Shown here one piece after another: positions 50,124-58,001 of a stretch of DNA of 64,000 nucleotides (its first letter is position 1; every line of letters starts with the position of its first letter). Below the pieces are notes generated by a model, which was not told where the DNA came from, did not search any database, and saw only the letters and a program-made list of their open reading frames with translations. This DNA is from CBDHCC01 sp965261015 (GTDB taxonomy: Bacteria > Pseudomonadota > Alphaproteobacteria > Sphingomonadales > Sphingomonadaceae), in assembly GCA_965261015.1 (NCBI GenBank), contig CBDHCC010000001.1:1116001-1180000 (forward strand). Direction: 5' to 3'. Position numbers and translations under genes: made by a program.

Positions 50124-52265
50124 TCAGCGGGCGGCACGGCGACCCCGCGGCCTCGCCTGAACGCCGTGCCAGGGGTGGTCGTCCACTTCGGTGCCGCCGG
50201 CGCGCAGCCGGAGCGGGTCGAGCGACAAGAGCGCGCCGCCGCTGCGTTCAAGCGCCGGTCGGTCGAGCTTCAGCCGGCGGGGGCGGCACCAATCGGGCAG
50301 CCGGCGATCGGAGACCACCACGTCGGCGCGCGCACAGCCGCGCGCCAGGGTCGCCGGCTGGAGCAGTTCGCGCGATCGGGTGGCGAGCAGGTCCAGCGTC
50401 CGGCGACCGCGCCGCACGCTCAACCAGCAGGCGTCCGCGTTGCAGCGCGCCTCCCGCGCCTCATCCAGCCTTCGCGGTTCGGTGTCGACGCCCGCGGCCT
50501 CGCCGATCTGGCCGGCGACGAAGGAGCCCGCTCGGCCGCGCAGCACCGCCAGCGTCCCGTCCGGCTGTCGCAGGCCGATGTCCCGTCCGTCGCGCGTCAC
50601 CAGCAGGTCCGGCGGCGGCGCGGCCGCGATCAGCGCCACGCCGGCCAGGATCGCGGGAACGCCCAGCCAGCGCCAGCGCGTGCGCCACAGACAGAGCCAC
50701 AGGCCACCCAGCACCACGGCCGCCATCGCCGGTCCGGGCACCTCCGGCACCAGGATCTGAGAGCCCGGCCAGTTCGCGACAGCGTGGGCGAGCGCCAGGA
50801 GAGTGCGCAGACCCCAGCCCGCGACCGCCCAAGCCGGACCGCCCGCGCCCACCGTGTCCAGCGCCAGGGCCAACGCCTCCGCCGGCATGATTACGAAGGT
50901 GGTGAGCGGGATGGCGACCATGTTGGCCAGCGCGCCCAGCAGCCCCGACCGGTGGAAATGGGCGAGCGCGATGGGCAGGAGCGCGGCTTCCACCGCCACG
51001 CCCGTCAGCAGCAGGCCCAGCAGGGCGCGTCCGGCGCGTTGCAGCGGATCGTCCGTGGGCCGGCGGCCCAGCAGGCCCCGGACCCGGGTGGATCCGTGCA
51101 GGGCGACGATGACGGTGACGGCGGCGAAGGACAGCTGGAACGACGGACCCATGAGGCTTTCCGGCCACAGCAGCAGGACCACCAGCGCGCCGGCCGCCAC
51201 CAACCGCAGGGTCAGGGCCGCGCGCCCCAGCATCAGGCCTGCCAGGACGATCAGCGCCGCCACGCAGGCGCGCACCGTCGGCACCTGAGCCCCGGTCAGC
51301 AAGGTATAGCCCACCCCGGCCGCCGCCCCGGCTCCGGCGGCGACCACCGGCACCGTCACTCGCAGCGCCAGCCAGGGCCAGAGCGCCAGCAGCGAACCCA
51401 CGATCAGCACCGTGCCGCCGACCACCGCGGTGACGTGCAGGCCGCTGATTGACAGCAGGTGCGCCAGACCCGAACGCCGCATGGCCTCGGCGTCGGCCTC
51501 CGAAATGGCACCGCGATCACCGGTCGCCAGAGTCGCGGCGATCGCGCCAGCGCCGCCTTCGAGGCGACCGCGCACCCGGCCCGCCAACCGCTGCCGCAGG
51601 CTGGAGGAGGGCCGCCCCTCGCGCAGCACGGTGACCGGACCCAGGACGGTGCCGGTCGCGCCCAGCCGGGCGAACCAGGCGGTACGGGAGAAATCATAGG
51701 CACCGGGCAGCGCCGCGCCCGGCGGTGGCATCAGCCGCGCGCGCAGGCCCAGCAGGGCGTCCGGCCGGACGCCTTCGGCCTTGGCGGCATCGAACGTCAG
51801 CCGCGCCTGCTCCACCGGTGCTCGCGCGTCCTTCGTGGCGTGGAGGCGCACCACGGCGCGCACCTTGCCGTCTGCCGGCTTCGCCTCGACCGACCGCACC
51901 TCGGCCACGATCCGCGTGACGACCGGACGATCGAGCACGGGGTGGGCGACCCAGGTGGCCCGGCCCCAAGCCAGCACCACGCCGAAGGCGAGCGCGGCCA
52001 TGCCCCAGACCAGGGCGCGGGTCCATCGATCCGCGGGGCCGACAAGCCGCAAGGCCGCGGAAAGCCCAGCGGCCATCGCGACCACGGCCAGCCACTCCGC
52101 GCGGGTCGGCAGCAGGAACCAGATCGCGACGCCGGCCCCCAACGCGACGGGCAGCCACAGGGCGAACTGTTCCGCCTCGTCCTCCGCCAGGCGCTCCAAC
52201 CTGTCGCGCGGCGTTGGCCGGCGTGGAACGGCCATGCTAGGGGCGGCGGTGCTGGCGGGCGGCAT
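50124..52265 (-). CDS. comEC: ComEC/Rec2 family DNA-uptake membrane protein
   Basis: This 713-residue protein belongs to the ComEC channel family that moves DNA across the inner membrane during competence. An N-terminal soluble OB-like part (about 90-215) follows two or three helices. The core has GDRGAISEADAEAMRRSGLA and HLLSISGLHVTAVVGG, the conserved Competence-domain motif, then many helices. The C-terminal 130 residues form a soluble domain in which I see no H-x-H-x-D-H motif, so no active metallo-beta-lactamase nuclease; this is usual in alphaproteobacterial ComEC. Two ATG starts are possible: 52265 (better ribosome site, AAGGG) or 52235. Confidence 0.88.
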   Translation of the reverse strand: MPPASTAAPSMAVPRRPTPRDRLERLAEDEAEQFALWLPVALGAGVAIWFLLPTRAEWLAVVAMAAGLSAALRLVGPADRWTRALVWGMAALAFGVVLAWGRATWVAHPVLDRPVVTRIVAEVRSVEAKPADGKVRAVVRLHATKDARAPVEQARLTFDAAKAEGVRPDALLGLRARLMPPPGAALPGAYDFSRTAWFARLGATGTVLGPVTVLREGRPSSSLRQRLAGRVRGRLEGGAGAIAATLATGDRGAISEADAEAMRRSGLAHLLSISGLHVTAVVGGTVLIVGSLLALWPWLALRVTVPVVAAGAGAAAGVGYTLLTGAQVPTVRACVAALIVLAGLMLGRAALTLRLVAAGALVVLLLWPESLMGPSFQLSFAAVTVIVALHGSTRVRGLLGRRPTDDPLQRAGRALLGLLLTGVAVEAALLPIALAHFHRSGLLGALANMVAIPLTTFVIMPAEALALALDTVGAGGPAWAVAGWGLRTLLALAHAVANWPGSQILVPEVPGPAMAAVVLGGLWLCLWRTRWRWLGVPAILAGVALIAAAPPPDLLVTRDGRDIGLRQPDGTLAVLRGRAGSFVAGQIGEAAGVDTEPRRLDEAREARCNADACWLSVRRGRRTLDLLATRSRELLQPATLARGCARADVVVSDRRLPDWCRPRRLKLDRPALERSGGALLSLDPLRLRAGGTEVDDHPWHGVQARPRGRRAAR

Positions 52266-52291
52266 CGATCCCGCCCTTGGAGATCAGTCCG

Positions 52292-53713
52292 TTGAGCGCA
52301 AGCCCCACTTCGCCCGTGGTCACCCGGTTCGCGCCGTCGCCGACCGGGTTCCTGCACATCGGAGGGGCGCGCACGGCGCTGTTCAACTGGTTGTACGCCC
52401 GCCACCATGGCGGACAGTTCCTGCTGCGGATCGAGGACACGGACCGCGCGCGATCCACCGACGCGGCGATCGAGGCGATCCTGGATGGCATGCGGTGGCT
52501 GGGGCTGGACTGGGACGGCGACGCGCAGTTCCAGTTTGCCCGCGCCGATCGCCACGCCGCCGTCGCGCGGGACCTGGTCGCATCGGGCCACGCTTATCGC
52601 TGCTACCTGTCCCGAGAAGAGCTGACCGCGCAACGCGAAGCCGCCCAGGCCGAACGGCGACCCTTCCGCCTGCGCAGCCCATGGCGGGACCGTTCTCCCG
52701 GCGAGCGGCCCGACGACCAGGCCGGCGTCGTGCGGCTGAAGGTGGACAAGGCGGGATCGACCACCCTTGACGATCGGGTGCAGGGCCGCGTCACCGTGGC
52801 GAATGAGGAGGTCGACGACTTCGTCCTGCTGCGGTCCGATGGGACGCCGACCTATATGCTGGCGGTCGTCGTCGACGATCACGACGCCGGCGTCACCCAC
52901 GTGATCCGCGGCGACGATCACCTGAACAATGCCTTTCGTCAGCTGGCCCTGATCCGAGCTCTTGGCTGGCCGGAGCCGGTCTATGCCCATGTTCCGATGA
53001 TCCACGGCAGCGACGGGGCGAAGCTGTCCAAACGTCACGGCGCGCTGGGCGTCGACGCCTATCGCGACGAGATGGGCCTGCTGCCCGAAGCGGTCGTCAA
53101 CTACCTGCTGCGGCTGGGTTGGAGCCACGGCGACGACGAAGTGATCGGCCGCGACGACGCGGTGCGCTGGTTCGCGCTGGACCAGGTCGGCAGTTCCCCC
53201 TCCCGCTTCGACCTGGCGAAGCTGGAGAGCCTGAACGCTCATTATCTGCGCGCGGCCGATCCCGGGCGATTGGCGGGGCTGGTGGCCGATCGTCTGGGGC
53301 GCACGACCGCCGCCGACCAGGCTCTGCTGACCCGCGCGATGCCGCACCTGACGGTGCGCGCGAAAACCATTATCGAAGTCGCGGACGGGGCCAGTTTCCT
53401 CTTCACCCGCGCGGATCCGGCGCTGGACGCCAAGGCCGCGGCCGCGCTGGACGACGACGGTCTGGCGCTGATCGCGCAGCTCCGGGATCGGTTGGCGGAG
53501 GTCGCGGAGTGGAGCGTCGAGACATTGGAGACGCCCGTCCGCGCCCTGGCCGATGAGCGCGGGTTAAAGCTCGGCAAGGTGGCTCAGCCGCTTCGCGCGG
53601 CGCTGACCGGTCGGTCGACCTCGCCCGGCATCTTCGACGTGCTCGAACTACTCGGACGCGAAACTTCGCTGGACCGGCTGGACGCGACGATCGCCGCCGG
53701 TCCGGCCTCCTGA
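52292..53713 (+). CDS. gltX: Glutamate--tRNA ligase
   Basis: This class I synthetase, about 473 residues, loads glutamate on tRNA-Glu (and possibly tRNA-Gln in bacteria lacking GlnRS). RFAPSPTGFLHIGGARTALF contains the HIGH motif and DGAKLSKRHGALG the KMSKS-type loop. LLRIEDTDRARSTDAAIEAI is typical. The anticodon-binding C-terminal domain shows LGKVAQPLRAALTGRSTSPG and FDVLELLGRE. The start is read as TTG at 52292 (SASPTSPVVTRF) with GGAG nine bases upstream; TTG at 52277 and GTG at 52316 are alternatives. It diverges from comEC and converges with lexA. Confidence 0.96.
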   Translation: MSASPTSPVVTRFAPSPTGFLHIGGARTALFNWLYARHHGGQFLLRIEDTDRARSTDAAIEAILDGMRWLGLDWDGDAQFQFARADRHAAVARDLVASGHAYRCYLSREELTAQREAAQAERRPFRLRSPWRDRSPGERPDDQAGVVRLKVDKAGSTTLDDRVQGRVTVANEEVDDFVLLRSDGTPTYMLAVVVDDHDAGVTHVIRGDDHLNNAFRQLALIRALGWPEPVYAHVPMIHGSDGAKLSKRHGALGVDAYRDEMGLLPEAVVNYLLRLGWSHGDDEVIGRDDAVRWFALDQVGSSPSRFDLAKLESLNAHYLRAADPGRLAGLVADRLGRTTAADQALLTRAMPHLTVRAKTIIEVADGASFLFTRADPALDAKAAAALDDDGLALIAQLRDRLAEVAEWSVETLETPVRALADERGLKLGKVAQPLRAALTGRSTSPGIFDVLELLGRETSLDRLDATIAAGPAS

Positions 53714-53735
53714 GACCCTGCGCCGTCCGTCTCAG
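53710..53735. terminator. Hairpin joining the gltX and lexA stop codons
   Basis: CTGAGAC (53710-53716) and GTCTCAG (53729-53735) form a perfect seven-base stem with a 12-base loop. The left arm contains the gltX TGA and the right arm the lexA TGA on the other strand. No T run is present, so termination is possible in both directions but not shown. Confidence 0.35.
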
Positions 53736-54382
53736 TAGCGGCGCAGCAGACCCGACAAGGTGCCCTGAACCCGGACCTGTCCCGGGCGGTAGCGCTGGAT
53801 GGGGTAGTCGCGATTGGCCGGATCCAGGCGAATCATGCTGCCTTCGCGGCGGAAGTACTTCAGCGTCGCCTCGTGCTCGTCGATCAGGGCCACGACGATC
53901 TGGCCCTCCCGCGCCTCGTCCGATGTCTTCACGAGCGCGTAGTCGCCGTCCAGTATCCCAGCCTCGACCATGGAGTCGCCGGAGACCTCAAGCGCGTAGT
54001 GGTCGCCCGAGCCGAGCAGGGCCGCGGGAACGGGCAGGGTCGATCCCTCCTCGAGCGCCTCGATCGGCTGACCCGCGGCGATGCGGCCATGAAGCGGGAT
54101 CTCGACCACGTCGTTGGCCGGGCGGGGCGGCTGAGCCTTTCGCGTCGGGCGCGCGTCCGGCACCAGTCCGTCCGCCAGCCGAGTCACCTCCAGCGCGCGG
54201 GCGCGGTTCGGCAGCCGCCGGATGAAGCCGCGCTCTTCCAACGCGCTGATCAGCCGGTGCACCCCGGACTTGGAGCGCAGGTCCAACGCCTCCTTCATTT
54301 CCTCGAACGACGGCGAGATGCCCCCGTCCGACAGGCGGGTCTGGATGAAGGTGAGAAGCTGGTGTTGCTTGGCCGTGAGCAT
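53732..54382 (-). CDS. lexA: LexA repressor
   Basis: The 216-residue SOS repressor has an N-terminal winged helix (MLTAKQHQLLTFIQTRLSDG, then EEMKEALDLRSKSGVHRLIS). The cleavage site Ala-Gly is in GRIAAGQPIEA. The C-terminal S24 protease domain has the catalytic Ser in VSGDSMVEAGILDGD and Lys in YALVKTSDEAREGQIVV. A longer in-frame ATG (54445) would put 21 odd residues before MLTAKQ; the ATG at 54382 fits the family. A LexA box lies 21 bases upstream, so the gene is autoregulated. It follows moaC on the same strand. Confidence 0.97.
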   Translation of the reverse strand: MLTAKQHQLLTFIQTRLSDGGISPSFEEMKEALDLRSKSGVHRLISALEERGFIRRLPNRARALEVTRLADGLVPDARPTRKAQPPRPANDVVEIPLHGRIAAGQPIEALEEGSTLPVPAALLGSGDHYALEVSGDSMVEAGILDGDYALVKTSDEAREGQIVVALIDEHEATLKYFRREGSMIRLDPANRDYPIQRYRPGQVRVQGTLSGLLRRY

Positions 54383-54402
54383 GAAGCGCGCCTTGCATCG
54401 TT

Positions 54403-54445
54403 GAACGAACGGCGAACAGTTAGGCAACGAAAGAACAGACGTCAA
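54403..54445 (-). promoter_or_regulatory. lexA promoter with SOS (LexA) box
   Basis: On the minus strand GTTC-GCCGTTC-GTTC (54417-54403) is an exact match to the alphaproteobacterial LexA box GTTC-N7-GTTC. Just upstream, TTGACG (54445-54440) and TAACTG (54422-54417), 17 bases apart, can serve as -35 and weak -10. LexA would therefore block the transcription start. The -35 overlaps the moaC stop and is part of the palindrome CGTCAAC-C-GTTGACG (54440-54454). Confidence 0.8.
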
Positions 54446-54921
54446 CCGTTGACGCTACGGCTCCAGTCGCCGGACCGACCGCCGGACTTCCGCAGCAATC
54501 GGACCGTCTCGATCGTCATGGCGCGATCAACCGCCTTCATCATGTCGTAGAGCGTCAGGAGCGTCGCGGTCGCCGCCGTCAGGGCCTCCATCTCGACTCC
54601 CGTCGGTCCGACGGTGCGGGCCGTCGCGGTCGCCGTGACACCCTGCGCGCCGACGACCAGGTCGATCGTCACCGAGGTCAGCGCGATCGGATGGCACAGC
54701 GGAATGAGGTCGGCGGTCCGCTTGGCGGCCATGATGCCCGCGACCCGGGCGACCGCGAGCGCGTCGCCCTTCGCCAGGCTGCCCGCCCGCAGCGCGTCCA
54801 GCGCCTCGGCGGACGCGGCGATGTGACCCTCGGCCACCGCACGCCGTTCCGTGACGGGCTTGGCACCGACGTCCACCATGCGCGCCGCGCCGTCTTCGTC
54901 GAGGTGGGTGAGGCGCGTCAC
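54442..54921 (-). CDS. moaC: Cyclic pyranopterin monophosphate synthase MoaC
   Basis: This 159-residue enzyme completes the first step of molybdenum-cofactor synthesis, converting 3',8-cH2GTP to cPMP with MoaA. LTHLDEDGAARMVDVGAKPV opens the protein. ADLIPLCHPIALTSVTIDL has the conserved catalytic-site Cys-His, and GPTGVEMEALTAATATLLTL and YDMMKAVDRAM follow; the Lys in MMKA is catalytic. It starts with GTG overlapping trpC (GTGA) and is the last gene of the ppiD-trp unit. moaA and moeA are not in the window. Confidence 0.95.
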   Translation of the reverse strand: MTRLTHLDEDGAARMVDVGAKPVTERRAVAEGHIAASAEALDALRAGSLAKGDALAVARVAGIMAAKRTADLIPLCHPIALTSVTIDLVVGAQGVTATATARTVGPTGVEMEALTAATATLLTLYDMMKAVDRAMTIETVRLLRKSGGRSGDWSRSVNG

Positions 54922-55706
54922 GCCAGCAGGGTCCGGGTGGCGGCGGCCACATCGTCTTCGCGCATCAGGCTCTCGCCCACCAACGCGGCGCGCACGCCCG
55001 CCCGGCGCAGGCGGGCGAGGTCGGCGGGCGTGCCGATCCCGCTTTCACCGACCAGCAGGGTGTCGGCGGGTGCCAGCGGTGCCAGCGTCTCGCTGACGGC
55101 CAGGTCGGTTGCGAAAGATCGCAGGTCGCGGTTGTTGATGCCGATCAGCTCCGGCGACAGCCGGGCCGCGCGCGCCATCTCGGCCGCGTCGTGAACCTCC
55201 ACCAGCACGTCCAACCGCGCAGCGTCGGCGGCGTCGCGGCAGTCGGTCAGCCGAGCGTCGTCCAGCGCCGCCACGATCAGCAGGACGGCGTCGGCTCCCA
55301 GGGCGGCGGCTTCCCAGACTTGCCAGGGATCGATGGTGAAGTCCTTGCGCAGCACCGGCAGGGTGACCGCCGCGCGCGCCTCGACCAGCGTGGCGTCGGA
55401 CCCACGAAAATACGTCTCGTCCGTCAGCACGGACAGGCAGGTCGCGCCGCCGGCGGCATAGGCGCGGGCGTGCTCGACCGGCCGCCAGTCGGCGCGGATC
55501 AGGCCCTTGGACGGGCTGGCGCGCTTGACCTCCGCAATCAAGGCGGTGCGGCCGTCCGCGACCGCCCGCCGCAGGGCGCGGGCGAAGCCGCGCGGCGGCT
55601 CGCGCGTCTTCGCTTCGGTCTCCAGGTCGGCGAGCGAGCGGTCGCGCCGACGATGCGCGACCTCCGTCACCTTGTGCGCCAGGATCTCGGTCAGCACGTT
55701 CGTCAC
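54918..55706 (-). CDS. trpC: Indole-3-glycerol phosphate synthase
   Basis: This 262-residue TIM-barrel enzyme makes indole-3-glycerol phosphate from CdRP. LIAEVKRASPSKGLIRADWR has the catalytic Lys and CdRP-binding residues. CLSVLTDETYFRGSDATLVE, LRKDFTIDPWQVWEAAALGA and LIGINNRDLRSFATDLA follow in family order, ending LVGESLMRE. The start is GTG at 55706, overlapping the trpD stop (GTGA); an ATG four codons upstream lies inside trpD. No TrpF fusion is present. Confidence 0.96.
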   Translation of the reverse strand: MTNVLTEILAHKVTEVAHRRRDRSLADLETEAKTREPPRGFARALRRAVADGRTALIAEVKRASPSKGLIRADWRPVEHARAYAAGGATCLSVLTDETYFRGSDATLVEARAAVTLPVLRKDFTIDPWQVWEAAALGADAVLLIVAALDDARLTDCRDAADAARLDVLVEVHDAAEMARAARLSPELIGINNRDLRSFATDLAVSETLAPLAPADTLLVGESGIGTPADLARLRRAGVRAALVGESLMREDDVAAATRTLLA

Positions 55707-56659
55707 AGCGCGATCCAATCGGCCAGCAGGCGGCGGACCTCGCCGCGATCGAGCGCCTCGCCCGCCCGGGCGGCACCGGCGGCGAGCGAGTCCGTCCGGT
55801 CGGCCAGGGTCAGGGCGGCGGCCGCGTTCAGGCAGACCGCGTCCCGGTATGCGCCGTCCTCGCCCTCCAGCAGACGCGTCAGGGCGGCGGCGTTGTGGCG
55901 CGCATCGCCGCCGGCAAGCGCCGACAAGGGGTGTCGGGGCAGGGCGGCGTCGCGGGGCTCCACCATATGCGGGGCACCGACGTCCGCACCGACCGGAATG
56001 ACCAGGCTGGCACCGGCCGGCGACAGTTCATCCAGCCCCTCCTCGCCCGAAACGACCCACGCGCGGTCGACCCCCAGCCGACCGAGCGCGTCGGCATAGC
56101 GGGGCGCGAAGTCGGGATGGGACACGCCGATCAGCTGCCGTCGCACGCCCGCCGGATTGGCGAGCGGTCCCAGGAAGTTGAAGATGGTGCGCCGCCCGAT
56201 CCGCCGCCGCAGCGGCAACAGCCGCGCGACGGCGGGATGGTGCGCGCCCGCGAACACGAAGGCGATGTTCAGCCGCGCCAGGCTCTCGCTCGCGCGCTCG
56301 CTCGCCCGCGCCAGATCGACGCCCAGGGCCTCCAGCGTATCGGCGGCGCCCGCGCGCGACGAGGCGGCGCGGCTGCCGTGTTTCGCCACGGGCACCCCGC
56401 AGGCGGCGACCACCAGGGCGACGGCGGTGGACACGTTCAGCGTGCTCCACCCGTCGCCGCCCGTGCCACACACGTCGATCGCGTCGTCGGGCGCGTCCAC
56501 GCGGACCATTCGCGCCCGCATCGCGCGAGCCGCCCCGGCGATCTCGGCCGCCGTCTCGCCGCGCTCGGCCAGCGCCACCAGCAGGTCGGCGACCTCGGCA
56601 TCGGTCATCTGGCCGTCGAGCACCCGCCCGAACAGCACCTCGCTCTCCGCCTCCGTCAT
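55703..56659 (-). CDS. trpD: Anthranilate phosphoribosyltransferase
   Basis: This 318-residue enzyme joins anthranilate and PRPP. DVCGTGGDGWSTLNVSTAVA is the PRPP-binding glycine loop. PVAKHGSRAASSRAGAADTL and EALGVDL and RTIFNFLGPLANPAGVRRQL with VGV-like strands follow, then WVVSGEEGLDELSPAGASLV. Length is slightly short of typical (about 330-340). The start is ATG at 56659, overlapping trpG (ATGA). Confidence 0.96.
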   Translation of the reverse strand: MTEAESEVLFGRVLDGQMTDAEVADLLVALAERGETAAEIAGAARAMRARMVRVDAPDDAIDVCGTGGDGWSTLNVSTAVALVVAACGVPVAKHGSRAASSRAGAADTLEALGVDLARASERASESLARLNIAFVFAGAHHPAVARLLPLRRRIGRRTIFNFLGPLANPAGVRRQLIGVSHPDFAPRYADALGRLGVDRAWVVSGEEGLDELSPAGASLVIPVGADVGAPHMVEPRDAALPRHPLSALAGGDARHNAAALTRLLEGEDGAYRDAVCLNAAAALTLADRTDSLAAGAARAGEALDRGEVRRLLADWIAL

Positions 56660-57219
56660 CGCGTCATCGCCAGGAAATTGGCGAGCAGGTCGTGCCCGTG
56701 GTCGGTCGCGATGCTTTCCGGATGGAACTGCACCCCATGGATCGGCAGGTCGGCGTGGCGCACGCCCATCACCAGCCCGTCCGCCGTCCGGGCGTTGACG
56801 ATCAGCTCCGGTCCCGGCCGGTCGACCACCAGCGAGTGATAGCGGGTCGCGGTGAAGGGATCGGGCAGACCGGCGAAAACGCCGCTGCCGTCGTGCGCGA
56901 TGGCGCTCGTCTTGCCGTGCATGAGGCCGCCGCGCACAACCTGCCCGCCCCAGATCTGCCCGATCGCCTGATGACCCAGGCACACGCCCAGCAGGGGCCG
57001 GCGCGCGTCGGCGGCGGCGCGGACCAGATCCAGTGTGATGCCGGCCTCGTCCGGCGTGCGCGGCCCCGGCGAGATCAGGATGCCAGCGGCGGGCAGCGCC
57101 ATCGCGTCCGCCACCCCGATGTCGTCGTTGCGACGCACCGTCACGTCCTCGCCCAGCTCACCCAGGTAATGGACCAGGTTCCAGGTAAAACTGTCGTAAT
57201 TGTCGAGGACCAGGATCAT
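56656..57219 (-). CDS. trpG: Anthranilate synthase component II (glutamine amidotransferase)
   Basis: This 187-residue protein supplies ammonia from glutamine to TrpE. It starts MILVLDNYDSFTWNLVHYLG. The catalytic triad is visible: Cys in PLLGVCLGHQAIGQIWGG, and His-Glu in GVQFHPESIATDHG. ILISPGPRTPDEAGI is the oxyanion strand region. It could also serve PabA's role in folate synthesis. It overlaps the DUF2233 gene by four bases (ATGA) and trpD by four bases. Confidence 0.96.
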   Translation of the reverse strand: MILVLDNYDSFTWNLVHYLGELGEDVTVRRNDDIGVADAMALPAAGILISPGPRTPDEAGITLDLVRAAADARRPLLGVCLGHQAIGQIWGGQVVRGGLMHGKTSAIAHDGSGVFAGLPDPFTATRYHSLVVDRPGPELIVNARTADGLVMGVRHADLPIHGVQFHPESIATDHGHDLLANFLAMTR

Positions 57220-58001
57220 CGGGGACGGTCCTGCGCGCGATCGAGCACCGCGAGCAAGGGTCCCATGCGCGGCCCCCCGTCACGCCGTCCGCCGTGCGCG
57301 TCCCACAATCGCGAGACCGAGCCGTCCAGGAACAGCGCCTGCCGACAGCCCAGTCGGTCGCGAAACAGCCGCGCGAACCGCCCGAAGGACACCGGCTGGT
57401 CGCTGATCGCGAAATGCGCCCGGCCAGCGGCGTCGACCCCCACGCCGTTCCTGAGATATTGGGACTCACCATCCTTGTCGAAGCGGGGGTGGAGCGCGCC
57501 GTCGACGACCAGCATCGGACCGGACTGGGTGGCGAAGTCGGGCGCGGGTTCGCGCGCCGCATAGGTGTCGGTCGCATCGACGCGCCAGCCGCCGTCCGCC
57601 GATCCGGAGAAAACCCCATTGGGCAACAGGTGGAAATTGCCGGCGCCGGCGTTCCGGTTGATTGCGTGGCGCTCCTCGCCGCCCACGACCGCCAGGCCGA
57701 TTGGCGCGCCCGCTTCGTCGAACATGCCGGCGTTCATCGCAAAGGACAGGCGGTGGACGTCCGGGCCGAGTGCCGCCGCCAGACGATCGAATTCGCGCAC
57801 GGGCGCGCCGTCGGGTGCGTCGAGCACCAGCTGGATGGTGTGGCGACCGGGGTCGGCGGTGCAGACCGTGAAGCGCGTGCCCTCGAACTCCACGGGTTCG
57901 CAGGCGCTACCCAACTCGTCGGCCTCGGGCGCGGGCTGCGGAGACTTGCCCCGGCAGCCCAGCAGCGCGAATGCGGCGAACAGGATCAGCCAGCGGGTCA
58001 C
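57216..58001 (-). CDS. Phosphodiester glycosidase (DUF2233) lipoprotein within the trp operon
   Basis: This 261-residue exported protein has a lipoprotein signal peptide (LILFAAFALLGCRG, lipid Cys at about 16). The mature part matches the phosphodiester glycosidase/NAGPA-like family: LSFAMNAGMFDEAGAPIGLA, then NFHLLPNGVFSGSADGGWRV, DFATQSGPMLVVDGALHPRF, YLRNGVGVDAAGRAHFAISD and CRQALFLDGSVSRLWDAHGG. Relatives remove sugars from phosphodiester-linked glycans. Substrate is unknown. It is unrelated to tryptophan, yet it overlaps trpE and trpG by four bases each, so it is cotranscribed with them. Confidence 0.85.
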   Translation of the reverse strand: MTRWLILFAAFALLGCRGKSPQPAPEADELGSACEPVEFEGTRFTVCTADPGRHTIQLVLDAPDGAPVREFDRLAAALGPDVHRLSFAMNAGMFDEAGAPIGLAVVGGEERHAINRNAGAGNFHLLPNGVFSGSADGGWRVDATDTYAAREPAPDFATQSGPMLVVDGALHPRFDKDGESQYLRNGVGVDAAGRAHFAISDQPVSFGRFARLFRDRLGCRQALFLDGSVSRLWDAHGGRRDGGPRMGPLLAVLDRAQDRPR

